From positions 22,192 through 86,191 of the forward strand of contig JAGVAP010000124.1 of NCBI GenBank assembly GCA_020060215.1: a DNA stretch of 64,000 bases. Direction: 5' to 3'. Positions within the stretch are counted from its first letter, which is position 1. Each line of letters starts with the position of its first letter. Made by a program: the position numbers and the translations under genes. Of this stretch, positions 26,238-35,782 are shown in pieces. The stretch comes from Deltaproteobacteria bacterium. Its GTDB lineage: Bacteria; Desulfobacterota; DSM-4660; Desulfatiglandales; HGW-15. The notes beneath the pieces were generated by a model. That model ran no database searches. It saw only the letters and a program-made list of their open reading frames with translations, and was not told the origin of the DNA.

Positions 26238-27500
26238 ATGGACAAGATCATCATAGAGGGGGGGAAGACCGAGCTCAAGGGGACGGTCCGGATCAGCGGC
26301 GCAAAAAACGCCGCACTGCCCGCCATTGCAGCATGTCTGCTCACCGGGGGGGAGCACCGACTCCACCGCATACCTCGTCTCAGGGACATACGGACCATCA
26401 TGGTGATCATGTCCAACATGGGGGTGACCTTCCGCAATGAAGACGGCGGGCTCTTCGTCAACAGCGACCATCTGAACGACTGTGAAGCGCCCTATGATCT
26501 GGTCAGGACCATGCGTGCCTCCATCCTCATCCTGGGGCCCCTGCTTGCGCGTCTGGGAAAGGCCAGGATCTCTCTCCCGGGGGGCTGCGCCATCGGCGCC
26601 AGGCCCGTCAACCTGCACCTGAAGGCGCTGGAGGCCATGGGCGTGGAGATGTACCTGGAGCAGGGCTATATCCATGCCAAGACCGATCGTCTGAAGGGGG
26701 CGAACGTCTTCCTGGACATACCGACGGTGACCGGCACCGAGAACATCATGATGGCTGCCGTCAGGGCCGAAGGGACCACCATGATTCGGAATGCGGCCAA
26801 GGAGCCCGAGATCGTCGACCTTGCCTGTATGCTGCGGAGCATGGGTGCACGGATCGAAGGAGACGGGACAGACACGATCGTGATCGATGGGGTCCGGGAC
26901 CTCTCGCCCACACCGAGCCACGCGGTTATCCCCGACAGGATCGAGTCCGGCACATTCATGATTGCGGCGGCCATGACAGGGGGCGAGGTCACGGTCGAGG
27001 GGTGCAGGCCGGATCACCTGGGCGCCTTGATCGAAAAGCTCCGCACCGCAGGCGCCGTCGTCGAGATCTCCGATCAGACCCTGTTCGTAAAGGGCCCGGA
27101 GAGGATCAAGAGCGTGGATATCGATACCATGCCTTTCCCCGGGTTCCCTACCGATCTGCAGGCCCAGTTCATGACCCTCATGTGCATTGCCCGGGGGTCC
27201 AGCATGATCCGGGAGAACATCTTCGAGAACCGGTTCATCCATGTGAGCGAGCTGAAGAGAATGGGCGCGAACATCAGGATCAATGGAAGCCAGGCGCTTG
27301 TCAGAGGGAAGAAGCGCCTCCTGGCCGCCCCGGTGATGGCCACGGATCTCAGGGCCAGCGCCTCCCTGATCCTGGCCGGTCTCGTTGCAGAGGGCGGCAA
27401 GACCGAGGTGCACCGGATCTACCACCTGGACAGGGGTTACGAGGGCCTGGAGGAAAAGTTCAAAACCCTTGGCGCCAGGATCTGGCGGGAAAAGGAGTGA
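26238..27500 (+). CDS. murA: UDP-N-acetylglucosamine 1-carboxyvinyltransferase MurA
   Basis: MurA transfers enolpyruvate from PEP to UDP-GlcNAc, the first committed step of peptidoglycan synthesis. The 420-residue protein has the substrate-binding K22-N23 (SGAKNAALP), the reactive loop PGGCAIGARP with the catalytic cysteine at about residue 117 (so fosfomycin-sensitive by family rule) and the terminal HLDRGYEGLEEKF signature. It is followed one base later by comEC. Confidence 0.97.
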   Translation: MDKIIIEGGKTELKGTVRISGAKNAALPAIAACLLTGGEHRLHRIPRLRDIRTIMVIMSNMGVTFRNEDGGLFVNSDHLNDCEAPYDLVRTMRASILILGPLLARLGKARISLPGGCAIGARPVNLHLKALEAMGVEMYLEQGYIHAKTDRLKGANVFLDIPTVTGTENIMMAAVRAEGTTMIRNAAKEPEIVDLACMLRSMGARIEGDGTDTIVIDGVRDLSPTPSHAVIPDRIESGTFMIAAAMTGGEVTVEGCRPDHLGALIEKLRTAGAVVEISDQTLFVKGPERIKSVDIDTMPFPGFPTDLQAQFMTLMCIARGSSMIRENIFENRFIHVSELKRMGANIRINGSQALVRGKKRLLAAPVMATDLRASASLILAGLVAEGGKTEVHRIYHLDRGYEGLEEKFKTLGARIWREKE

Positions 27501-27501
27501 G

Positions 27502-29940
27502 ATGCACGACAGACCGCTCCTGTCCGCACTGCTTGCCTATGCGGGCGGGATCCTGATCGGTCACGCCTTTTCTCACACGCCGCTCTGCAGCCCATTCACC
27601 GTCTTCGCACTCCTCGGATTCCTCATCCTCGCCTGCGGAACCACCATCTTTCTCCCCGATGGTACGAGGATGGTCTTCCTCCCCATCCTCTTTTTCGCAA
27701 CCGGGGCCCTCTTCGACCTCCAGGAACACAGGGCTTCGACGCTCTCTACCCTGGCCGAGCGCGGGGAAGAGGTAATGGTCCGCGGCACGGTAGGGGAGCC
27801 TGTACGCATCAGGGAGGACTTCTCGCGGATGGTCCTTGAACCCGAGGCCGTCTCCTTCGCAGGGGGAAGCGTCGATCCTTCGGGGAGACTGCTCGTCCAG
27901 GTCTACTCGCATTCCCGCCTCTTTTCGCCCGGCGACCGAATCCTCTTCAGGGCCGGACTGAGGCCGTTCAGGAATTTCGAAAATCCGGGGCGGTACGATT
28001 ATGAGCGGGCCATGATGATCAAGGGGTTCGCCTGCGCCGCCGTCGTCGGGGACGGCAGGGGGATCGTGCCCCTGGGAAGGGGATCGCTGGGGCCGGTGCA
28101 GGACGGGCTGGAGTCGGTGCGCCGGCCGTTGCGCGCGTTCATCCGGGAGAGGCTCTTCCCATGGCAGGCAGCGGTCTTTCGGGCCCTGATCCTGGGGGAG
28201 ACGCAGGATGTGGACCCCGAGCTGAGGGACCTCTTCACCCGGACGGGACTCGGGCACATCCTTGCCGTGTCGGGGCTGCACGTGGGGCTGATTGCATGGG
28301 CGGTCTTCTTTTCCGTGCGGTTCCTGCTCTCCTTGTCCTATCGGCTCACCCTGCGGCTGGACATCCGGAAAACGGCCGCACTGATCACCTGCATCCCCGT
28401 CGCGGCCTACGCCCTGCTCGCCGGTTTTCATGTCTCCAGCCAGAGGGCCATGATCATGGTCCTTGCGTACCTCCTCTCCGTGGTCCTGGACCGGCAAAAA
28501 GAGGTCTGGTCGACCTTTTCGATCGCCGCCCTCGTCGTGCTCGCCATCGATCCCCATGCGATCTTCAGCCTCTCGTTTCACCTTTCCTTCGGCGCGGTGA
28601 TCGGTCTCCTCCTCCTGGCCTCCCCCATCCAGTCGGCATTCTCGTATGGATTTCAGCAATGGGAGAGAGAGAGGGGCGGCGGCCGCCTCCTCCGGTACAT
28701 CATCGGTCTCGGGGCTGCGACCTGCGCGGCCTCCCTGTTCCTCCTGCCCCTGATCGCCTTCCACTTCCACAGGCTTTCGGCAGTCTCGGTGCCGGCCAAC
28801 CTCATGGTCCTGCCGTTCCTCGGCGTGTGGATCCTCCCCCTGGGGCTGCTCTCGTCGGCCATGCTGCCGATCTCCGGTTCCCTGGCCTCCCTGCTCCTCG
28901 AGGCGGGCTCCTGGGGGCTCGACCTGACCCTGATGATCATGGAGTTCTGGGCCGGGCTTTCGTTTGCGGAGGTGTGGCTCGTCAGACCCAGCCTCCTGGA
29001 GATCGGCCTGTTCTACGCCATCCTCCTCTGCATCCTTCGCCTGAAGAGCACCCGGGGTGCAAGGATCGGCCTCGCCGTGCTGCTGGCGGTTCTGGCAGGG
29101 GACGTGCTGTACTGGATCCGGCAGACCCAGTTCAACACCCACCTGAAAGTCACCTACCTGGATGTGGGGTCGGGTCATGCCGCGCTGGTGCAGTTCCCCG
29201 GAAGGGAGAGGATGCTGATCGACGGCGGGGGATCGGCGCAGGAGGATTTCGATATGGGCCGGATGGTGGTCGCACCCTGCCTCCTCGCCCTCAAGATCAG
29301 GAGGGTGGATTACCTTGTGATGAGCCATCCGGAATCGGATCACATGAACGGCCTTTCGTTCATCGCATCTCAATTCCACCCCAAAGAGTTCTGGCACAAC
29401 GGCGACCCGGTCGACATGCCGGCGTATCACAGGCTGATGGGGCTGGTCAGGAGCAAAGGGATCCCGGAGCGGCTGCCGTCCGACCTGAGAGGGCCGATCG
29501 AGATCGGGGGGGTCGGGATCGAGCTGCTCCATCCGGAAGGGGAAAGGGATTCCTCGAAGCGGACGAAGTTGAACGATCGATCCATGGTCCTGAAGCTCAC
29601 CCACGGGAGGAACTCCTTCCTCTTTCCCGGGGATCTGGAAAGGGGTGGGGAGGAGATCGTGATCCCCACGAGGGGGACCTCGCTCCGGAGCAATGTCCTG
29701 CTCGTCCCTCACCACGGGAGCCGGGGGTCGTGCTCTGAGGAATTCCTCGAACAGGTGGATCCCCGTTTCTGCATCATCTCCGCACGGGGCGGCGTCCCCC
29801 TGAGGTTCCCCCATCCCGATCTCCTCAGAAGACTGGAGGCGCGGGGATGCGAAATCCTTCGGACGGATCGGCACGGGGCGGTCATCGTGACTTCGCGGAA
29901 CGACCGGATCGAGATCAGCACCTGGAGAGATCTCCTATGA
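27502..29940 (+). CDS. comEC: DNA internalization-related competence protein ComEC/Rec2
   Basis: ComEC forms the inner-membrane channel for single-stranded DNA uptake. The 812-residue product has the N-terminal OB-like DUF4131 region, the Competence transmembrane domain with GLGHILAVSGLHVGLIAW (about residues 248-265), and a C-terminal metallo-beta-lactamase domain (about 545-810; LDVGSGHAALVQF, SHPESDHMNG). ATG at 27502 directly follows the murA stop. With the pilB/pilin genes in the window it makes natural transformation conceivable. Confidence 0.95.
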   Translation: MHDRPLLSALLAYAGGILIGHAFSHTPLCSPFTVFALLGFLILACGTTIFLPDGTRMVFLPILFFATGALFDLQEHRASTLSTLAERGEEVMVRGTVGEPVRIREDFSRMVLEPEAVSFAGGSVDPSGRLLVQVYSHSRLFSPGDRILFRAGLRPFRNFENPGRYDYERAMMIKGFACAAVVGDGRGIVPLGRGSLGPVQDGLESVRRPLRAFIRERLFPWQAAVFRALILGETQDVDPELRDLFTRTGLGHILAVSGLHVGLIAWAVFFSVRFLLSLSYRLTLRLDIRKTAALITCIPVAAYALLAGFHVSSQRAMIMVLAYLLSVVLDRQKEVWSTFSIAALVVLAIDPHAIFSLSFHLSFGAVIGLLLLASPIQSAFSYGFQQWERERGGGRLLRYIIGLGAATCAASLFLLPLIAFHFHRLSAVSVPANLMVLPFLGVWILPLGLLSSAMLPISGSLASLLLEAGSWGLDLTLMIMEFWAGLSFAEVWLVRPSLLEIGLFYAILLCILRLKSTRGARIGLAVLLAVLAGDVLYWIRQTQFNTHLKVTYLDVGSGHAALVQFPGRERMLIDGGGSAQEDFDMGRMVVAPCLLALKIRRVDYLVMSHPESDHMNGLSFIASQFHPKEFWHNGDPVDMPAYHRLMGLVRSKGIPERLPSDLRGPIEIGGVGIELLHPEGERDSSKRTKLNDRSMVLKLTHGRNSFLFPGDLERGGEEIVIPTRGTSLRSNVLLVPHHGSRGSCSEEFLEQVDPRFCIISARGGVPLRFPHPDLLRRLEARGCEILRTDRHGAVIVTSRNDRIEISTWRDLL

Positions 29941-30413
29941 AACGGACCATCCTTCCCATTCTTCTGATCATGGCGTTTTCGGTGCTGCAGGCCTGTTCCA
30001 GCTATGGGAGGCTCGCACATCAGCCGGCGGTGAGTGCCGAAGACCTTTTTCAAATGCGGGAGGAGTACGAGGTATACTTTGCGGGCGTCTCGACCCACAG
30101 ACCTTCCGCGGTTCTCTTCGACCCGAAGGACGACGACAGGGTCATGACCGTGCACCCGTGGTGGATCAAGATGGAGGACCCGGCCATGCTGCGGGAGATC
30201 CTGGAGTGGATGGTCGCGGACGTCCAGATCGAGCCGGTGGTGTGGCGGATCCTCGGGTCGGACGGTGCCTTTTATGGATACCTCTACACGGCCTGGAACC
30301 ACGCGCTCCTCAGGGCCGTGGACGAGAAGACCTTGTGGATCGACGACATGTCCAGGTCCAAGCAGTATCCGGGGGGAGACTTCAGGGACAATGCCGTCTC
30401 GGCGGGGGAGTAG
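29937..30413 (+). CDS. Hypothetical lipoprotein
   Basis: A 158-residue unrecognised protein. The signal peptide ends in a lipobox (VLQAC, cysteine at about residue 21), so it is predicted to be lipidated. The mature part contains HPWWIKMEDPAMLREILEWM and is acidic. ATG overlaps the comEC stop as ATGA. Its position after comEC suggests a periplasmic role, but there is no direct evidence. Confidence 0.75.
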   Translation: MKRTILPILLIMAFSVLQACSSYGRLAHQPAVSAEDLFQMREEYEVYFAGVSTHRPSAVLFDPKDDDRVMTVHPWWIKMEDPAMLREILEWMVADVQIEPVVWRILGSDGAFYGYLYTAWNHALLRAVDEKTLWIDDMSRSKQYPGGDFRDNAVSAGE

Positions 30414-30475
30414 GGGCCGATCGCTGGACGTCCTCCCCTCTTGTAAAGGGGAGACAGAGAGGATTTGGAGCGGTC

Positions 30476-31138
30476 ATGATCAAGGTTACCGATGAGATCC
30501 ATCAGGTGGGGGGCGGCCGCCTCACAGGGCCCGAAGACGGGGCGGTCTATCTCGTCCACTTCGGCGAAGAGGCGGCCCTTGTGGATGCCGGCTGCGGCGG
30601 GGCCGCAAAGAGGCTGTTCAGAAACATTGAGGCCTGCTCGGTTGAACCGGAATCGATCAGGTACCTCCTCGTCACCCACTGCCATTTCGACCACACGGGG
30701 GGGATCGAAGGGGTAAGGACGACCACCGGCTGCCGCGTCGTGGCGCACGAGCTGGACGCGGTCTTTCTGGAAGAGGGGGATAGCGAGGTCACCGGTGCCG
30801 GGTGGTACGGCTCCCGTATGAAACCGACTCCGGTGGACGTCAAACTCCATGGCGCGCGAAATGAGATCGACCTGGGCGGGCGGAAGGTCGAGGCGATCCA
30901 CACGCCCGGCCATTCGCCCGGCTCGCTGGTCTACCTCGTGGAATCCGGAGGATTGAAGGTGCTCTTCGGACAGGACGTCCACGGCCCCATCCACGAGAGC
31001 CTCCGCTCGAACCGGTCCGACTACATCCAGTCCCTCAAACTCCTCCTCTCCCTGGAGGCCGACGTGCTCTGCGAGGGCCATTACGGCATCTTCCGCGGCA
31101 GAGAGGAAGTGGCGGACTTCATCGAGTCGTTCCTGTGA
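30476..31138 (+). CDS. MBL-fold metallo-hydrolase
   Basis: A 220-residue metallo-beta-lactamase-fold hydrolase. The metal-binding motif THCHFDHTGG (H68, H70, D72, H73) is complete, followed by HTPGHSPGS and a final CEGHYG histidine, as in glyoxalase II-like enzymes. The substrate is not deducible. ATG at 30476 follows a small hairpin (ctcccct..aggggag, 30433-30453). Confidence 0.85.
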   Translation: MIKVTDEIHQVGGGRLTGPEDGAVYLVHFGEEAALVDAGCGGAAKRLFRNIEACSVEPESIRYLLVTHCHFDHTGGIEGVRTTTGCRVVAHELDAVFLEEGDSEVTGAGWYGSRMKPTPVDVKLHGARNEIDLGGRKVEAIHTPGHSPGSLVYLVESGGLKVLFGQDVHGPIHESLRSNRSDYIQSLKLLLSLEADVLCEGHYGIFRGREEVADFIESFL

Positions 31139-31653
31139 AAACCTGCGGTCGCGCGGATCCCGTGCGATCTTTCGCGGGAGACGCCGAGGCGCAGTGAGAT
31201 GACGCATGCCCTCCACCACTGTGGAGGACCATGGCAGCAAGCAGGGTTGGCTTATGGGCCAAGGTGCTTGGAAAGAAGAGGCTGCACGCCCTTCAGGTCT
31301 CGAAGAGAGGAGGCGAGCTTTTCTGCGAGGATCGCGGCGACCGCGTAGGCATCGCAGGAAGGGCCGTCCTGTATCTGGAAGGGAACATAGTCGTATGAAC
31401 CACCGCTGAACATCCCGACCCGTCGAAGCGGTCTTCTGCGCCGGCATGACAGCCTTGCCTCTCCTTTCCCCCCCCTCCCCCCCCAAAAATTCCGTAGGAG
31501 CAAGCTCCTGCTTGCGATTCCTCCGGAAGGAGGATGAATCGCAGGCAGGAGTCCTGTTGGATCGCAAGCAGGAGCTTGCTCCTACGGAAGCATTCGTGCT
31601 ACCTTTCTCCGCTCAGCGCCCCGGATGCACAGACAGAGAGGTTCGGTCCCATC
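31139..31653. other. Intergenic region with REP-like element and possible gene remnant
   Basis: These 515 bases hold the large palindrome 31490-31589. On the reverse strand, 31413-31252 could encode 53 residues (MFSGGSYDYVPFQIQDGPSC and on, ending LLSKHLGP) with protein-like composition but no good ribosome site. It may be the C-terminal remnant of a lost gene. I assign no function. Confidence 0.4.
31490..31589. repeat. REP-like palindrome with 29-base perfect arms (repeat family B)
   Basis: The arms 31490-31518 and 31561-31589 are exact inverted copies with core gtaggagcaagctcctgctt. The 42-base interior holds a degenerate third unit. Partial copies occur at 44824 and 49049. The core strongly resembles the gtaggagc..gctcctac REP sequences known from Pseudomonas. 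Confidence 0.8.
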
Positions 31654-32985
31654 ATGGAAAACCCCGCGCCAAACGGTTCGACGCAGAAATGGACCAGCCG
31701 TTTCTATTACGGCTGGGTCATCGTCCTGGTCGCCATGGTCTCCATGGCGTTCTGGTTCGGGTTCCGGACCATGTTCTCCGTCTTCCTGGTGGCCCTGGTG
31801 GAGGAATTCGGCTGGGGAAGAGGGGAGACCTCCGGCGTGCAGTCCCTGGCCATGATCGTCTACATCATCGCCGCTCCCCTGGCGGGCGGCCTCGTGGACC
31901 GCTTCGGCCCGAGGCGCGTCATCGTGCCTGGAATCGTCCTCCTCGCGGCGGGCCTCGGCCTGAGCGGCTCCGTTCAAGATCTCATGGACTTCTACATCTC
32001 ATTCGGTCTCATCGCCGGGATCGGGGTCACGTTCGTATCCCTGGCTGCGTATACGGCCATTATTCCGCACTGGTTCCAGAAGAAGAGGGGAACGGCCAGC
32101 GGCATTGCATCTTCAGGGATGGCCCTGGGGATGATGGTCTTCGTCCCCTTGTCCCAGGGGATCATTTCCGCCTGGGGATGGCGGCTCAGTTTCGTGACCC
32201 TGGGGCTCCTGACGGCCGTGATTCTTCTGCCCCTGAACGGATTCCTCCTCCGCCACAGGCCCCAGGAGATGGGATACGGCGGACCGGACGGGGCGGCCCC
32301 GGAACCTGAGGCCAGGAGGCCCGCGGGCAAGCCCACCGTCTCCGAACCGGGCTTCGAATGGACGGTCGGAGAGGCCATGAAGACGTTCAACTTCTGGGCC
32401 CTCATGATCTTCCCCATGTTCAGCATGATCGGCATCTACATCATCTCGGTCCATTTCGTCGGGTTTCTGGTGGGGCAGGGACTGGATCCGATGACGGCCG
32501 CATACGCTTTCGCGCTGATCGGCATTACGACCACCCCCTTCCGGATCCTCTGGGGTCTTGTCTCGGATCGCATCGGCAGGGAAAAGGCATTCACGCTCTG
32601 CACCGTCTTTTTCTGCACCAGCTTCTACGGCCTGATCCTCTTCGAACAGGGTGGAGGGGTTTGGCTGGTCTACCTCTTCGTCCTGCTGGTCGGAGTCGGC
32701 TGGGGAGGGACCGCTCCCATGTTCATGTCTGCGGCGGCCGACCTGTTCCATGGCCGGGCCATAGGGACGATCTATGGAATGCTCGAGGGGATCGTGGGGA
32801 TCGGAGGCGGTTTCGGCGCATACATGGGCGGGTACCTGTTCGATCGCACCGGATCCTATAAGCACGCCTTCGGCGTGGCCGTGATCTCGGGCATCCTTGC
32901 TTGCGTATTCATGTGGGCTGCCGCGCCGAGAAAAAGTGGTCTTCTGAAGAAGGAGATGGCGGAAAAGAAGAAGTTGAGAAGTTGA
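31654..32985 (+). CDS. Major facilitator superfamily transporter (oxalate/formate antiporter-like)
   Basis: A 443-residue carrier with 12 predicted membrane helices and a central cytoplasmic loop (about 205-235). The motif VDRFGPRRVIVPG after helix 2 and SDRIGREKAF after helix 8 are the MFS loop signatures. The N-terminal YYGWVIVLVAM is typical of the monocarboxylate / oxalate-formate subfamily, so an organic acid is the likely substrate. The last residues (KKKLRS) come from a low-complexity repeat. Confidence 0.85.
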   Translation: MENPAPNGSTQKWTSRFYYGWVIVLVAMVSMAFWFGFRTMFSVFLVALVEEFGWGRGETSGVQSLAMIVYIIAAPLAGGLVDRFGPRRVIVPGIVLLAAGLGLSGSVQDLMDFYISFGLIAGIGVTFVSLAAYTAIIPHWFQKKRGTASGIASSGMALGMMVFVPLSQGIISAWGWRLSFVTLGLLTAVILLPLNGFLLRHRPQEMGYGGPDGAAPEPEARRPAGKPTVSEPGFEWTVGEAMKTFNFWALMIFPMFSMIGIYIISVHFVGFLVGQGLDPMTAAYAFALIGITTTPFRILWGLVSDRIGREKAFTLCTVFFCTSFYGLILFEQGGGVWLVYLFVLLVGVGWGGTAPMFMSAAADLFHGRAIGTIYGMLEGIVGIGGGFGAYMGGYLFDRTGSYKHAFGVAVISGILACVFMWAAAPRKSGLLKKEMAEKKKLRS

Positions 32986-33057
32986 GAAGATGAGAAGATC
33001 AGTCGGAAGATGGGCGGTTCATCTTTCTCTCAACCCCTCATCCCCCTCAACTTCTGC
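32968..33057. repeat. Imperfect palindrome of gaagttgaga units between convergent genes
   Basis: A direct repeat of gaagttgaga at the MFS 3' end (from 32968) faces its complement (ctcaaccc..ctcaacttct, about 33022-33057). It separates the convergent MFS and ABC genes and could act as a bidirectional transcription brake. Confidence 0.45.
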
Positions 33058-33061
33058 CCCC

Positions 33062-34834
33062 TCATGCCGCCGCCAGCGGGAACTCCTGGTCGTCGACCAC
33101 CGTTCCACCCTTGATCGGACGGCATGTCCATGCGCCGTCGCCTTCGAGCTCCAGCAGCGCATCATAATGTCGAAGCCCGGCCTCATGGACTGAACCCTCA
33201 AACGTCACGCAGGAGATCCCCTTCTTTCTGAGCAGCTGCAAGACCACCTCGATCTGATCCGGGCGCAGGGTGCTTCCGGGACTCTCCAGAAGGACAAAAC
33301 GGGGCCGGGCCATGAGCGCACGTGCAACGGAAAGGAGCTGCTGTTTGTCCAGGGGCAGGATGCAGTCCCACTGGTGGGGTTTGTCCGGTTCGAAGCGGCT
33401 CAAGAGGGAATCTATCTTCAACATCCGGAAGGTTTTCGCCATCTGCTCATCCGAGACGTGGAGCGACTGAAGGGCCTCATCGGTCCCGAACTCTTCTCCA
33501 GGCCAGGGGTTCACGAGCAACTCGCGCATGGTGCCCGGGGGCAGATAGGGGATCTCCGGCAGCAGCAGGATCCGGTCGAGACTCGGGCGGACGACATGTC
33601 CCTCGCTTGAAAGCCAGAGCCCTGCGGTGGCCTGAAACAGGGCGCTCCTGGCCGTCTCGTCCGGCCCCTGAATGAGTACACGCCTCCCGTGCCGGATCTC
33701 CAGGGACAACTCCCTGACGAGCACCCGCCCGCAGTCCTGTGAACGGAGCGTCAGCCCTCTGTAGGCGATCCTCCCGTCATCTCTGGAAGAGCTGTCTTGA
33801 GAAGATTCCGCCCTCCTCTCCCTCTCTCCGGCCTCTCCCAGCAGAGAGAGCCTCGCCAGGACGGCCGTGTAGGAGGATATGGACTGAAACTGCGTGACGA
33901 TCAGGGAAAAGGCGCCGGAAAGATGGGTGAAGGCAATGGCCGACTGGGTGATCACGCCGAACCCGACGTGCCCTTCCAGAAAGAGGGGCGCCACGATCAG
34001 TGCGGGGATGATCTGGATCATCCAGTTGTAGCCGGTGGAGAAGAATTTCAGATTTCGATTCACCGAGATGATGCGGCGGAAATTCGCCGTCAGGTCGGAC
34101 AGGTTCCTCAAGCTCAGCTTGATCATACGGCCTTCGTGGCGGGAGAGGGCGATGGATTCGGCGTGTTCCCGAAGATGGATAAGGGATGCACGGAGGTTGG
34201 CTTCCTTGTCCAGCTGGTCGTAGTTGAGGCGGATCAGCGGCCGGCCGAAGAGGAAGGTCAGGAAGGTGCCCGCTGAAGCGTACAGAACGGCCACCACGAA
34301 CAAGCGGGGGCTGATCGACCAGAGCACGCCCGAAAAGGCCACCACGGTGAGGCTGCCGTTCAGGATCATCAGCAGAAAAGAGAGCGTATTGTTGCCGAAA
34401 AAACGGATGTCCTCGGTGATGCGCTGGTCGGGGTTCCCGACCTCAGCGTTCTTCTTCAACCGGTAGTAGACCCTGTGGGTGGCATAGCGGACAATGGACT
34501 GTCCGGTCGCCCATTCCCGCCACAACAAGCCCAGGTACTCCTCGATGTAGCTGTGGAGCGTGGAGATCACGGTGGCAAGGCCGAACACGCCCACATAGAT
34601 CAAAGCCATGCGAACGAATTCGCCCCGGTTCCGGTCTTCAATGGCGGTCATGAAATCGCGGCCGACATAACTGATCAACACATTGAGGCCGTTGATGCTC
34701 AGGAGGGTGAGAATCAGCAGTCCGAACAAACATCCGGCCTTGCGGCCGGCCGGTTTGGAGGTCACAAACCGCCTGATCCCGCGGAGGAAACCCCTCCAGG
34801 TCTTCCGGGAGATACGAATTCTTTCTCTGCTCAT
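33062..34834 (-). CDS. SbmA/YddA-type ABC transporter with degenerate ATPase domain
   Basis: A 590-residue fused exporter: six helices of the ABC_membrane_2 type (about 35-330; YIEEYLGLLWREWAT, NPDQRITEDIRFF and FVVAVLYASAGTFLT match the YddA/peroxisomal ABCD group) and a C-terminal nucleotide-binding domain. The ATPase motifs are eroded: Walker A reads GPDETARS (about 388-395) in place of GxxGxGKS/T, the signature is LDKQQLLSV, and Walker B ends LLESPGS instead of LLDE. The frame is fully open, so the protein is probably made but may not hydrolyse ATP. Confidence 0.84.
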   Translation of the reverse strand: MSRERIRISRKTWRGFLRGIRRFVTSKPAGRKAGCLFGLLILTLLSINGLNVLISYVGRDFMTAIEDRNRGEFVRMALIYVGVFGLATVISTLHSYIEEYLGLLWREWATGQSIVRYATHRVYYRLKKNAEVGNPDQRITEDIRFFGNNTLSFLLMILNGSLTVVAFSGVLWSISPRLFVVAVLYASAGTFLTFLFGRPLIRLNYDQLDKEANLRASLIHLREHAESIALSRHEGRMIKLSLRNLSDLTANFRRIISVNRNLKFFSTGYNWMIQIIPALIVAPLFLEGHVGFGVITQSAIAFTHLSGAFSLIVTQFQSISSYTAVLARLSLLGEAGERERRAESSQDSSSRDDGRIAYRGLTLRSQDCGRVLVRELSLEIRHGRRVLIQGPDETARSALFQATAGLWLSSEGHVVRPSLDRILLLPEIPYLPPGTMRELLVNPWPGEEFGTDEALQSLHVSDEQMAKTFRMLKIDSLLSRFEPDKPHQWDCILPLDKQQLLSVARALMARPRFVLLESPGSTLRPDQIEVVLQLLRKKGISCVTFEGSVHEAGLRHYDALLELEGDGAWTCRPIKGGTVVDDQEFPLAAA

Positions 34835-35140
34835 GCGATGGTCAACGACTCCTTGCGAGTGGGCTGAGAGGCGCCGATTTCATACCCTTTGCAATCGAGA
34901 GCGGTTCGGGTCAGGGGCGAGGGTCGAGGCAAAGAGATGGTTCGCGTCCGGAACGGATCGGAGCTCGGAGAACGGAAACAGGCGCATGGGACTGCAGGAG
35001 GAATGGGGAGACCAGGAGCGGGAGACGAAACACCGAAGACCGATTCAGTACCCGTAGAGGAAGGAGATCCCTGATTGGCTGTTATCGTGCGGGCATCTCA
35101 ATACCAGCTACGGCGGGATAGGTCAAGCCGTTATTTGCGG
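34835..35140. other. Intergenic region, no gene seen
   Basis: The 306 bases between the ABC gene and the nucleotidyltransferase stop contain only short overlapping frames without ribosome sites. The tandem ggttatttgc / ggttatttgc (about 35133-35150) is the only repeat noticed. Confidence 0.45.
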
Positions 35141-35782
35141 TTATTTGCGGGGGGGTGTTTGAACATCGGCCTCGGCCGCTTCCCACACCCGGCGGACGGC
35201 CTCGTAATCCTCCGGGGTGTCTATATCGGCATCCTTGTAGGGGCAGTCCGGCTGGACCAGGCAAACCTCGCGCGGAAAATGGAGGAACAACTCTCTCGCG
35301 CCGACATCTCCGCGCAGCCGGTGCAGATGGGGGTAGAACTTGCGGCCGACGATGACGGGAAGGGTCCTGCGGTTCTTGGCCCTGACGGCCCCGAGGCTAA
35401 GCCCGGACTGCAGGTACTCCCGGATAAGAAGGTTGATGAGTCCGGAGGTGATCCAGGGCATGTCCCCCAACAGGATCAGGGTGTCGTCGTACTCCTTCTC
35501 GATCAGCCGCATCCCGGAGAGGATCGAGGTGCTGATCCCTTCACGAAAGCGGGGGTTCTCGATGACCCGCAACCGCGGCCCGAGCAGGTCGGGAGGGATG
35601 CTTTTCCTGATCTCCCGCGCATGTGAGCCGAGCACGAGGACGAGAAAGTGGAGGTCGGAGCCGAGGGCCTGCCGGAGCGCATGCTCGATCAGGCTCTCTT
35701 CTCCCAGGGGCAGGAGCTGTTTCGGCCTCCCCATCCGGGAAGAGGCGCCGGCAGCCAACAAGAGGCCCGCGACTTCCTTCAC
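35141..35782 (-). CDS. MobA/MocA-like nucleotidyltransferase
   Basis: A 213-residue NTP-transferase with the signature LLLAAGASSRMGRPKQLL at the N-terminus and the metal site LLGDMP (about 108-113), as in molybdenum cofactor cytidylyl- and guanylyltransferases. It starts with GTG overlapping the iorB stop (GTGA), so it is translationally coupled to the indolepyruvate oxidoreductase. No molybdoenzyme is present nearby, and its role in this operon is not obvious. Confidence 0.85.
   Translation of the reverse strand: MKEVAGLLLAAGASSRMGRPKQLLPLGEESLIEHALRQALGSDLHFLVLVLGSHAREIRKSIPPDLLGPRLRVIENPRFREGISTSILSGMRLIEKEYDDTLILLGDMPWITSGLINLLIREYLQSGLSLGAVRAKNRRTLPVIVGRKFYPHLHRLRGDVGARELFLHFPREVCLVQPDCPYKDADIDTPEDYEAVRRVWEAAEADVQTPPRK

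Noticed and set aside
27460..29874. 804-codon reverse frame opposite comEC
   Set aside because: No domain and strongly biased composition; the forward strand is unmistakable ComEC.
31490..31589. CRISPR array
   Set aside because: The repeats are inverted and contiguous, with no unique spacers, and no cas genes are present.
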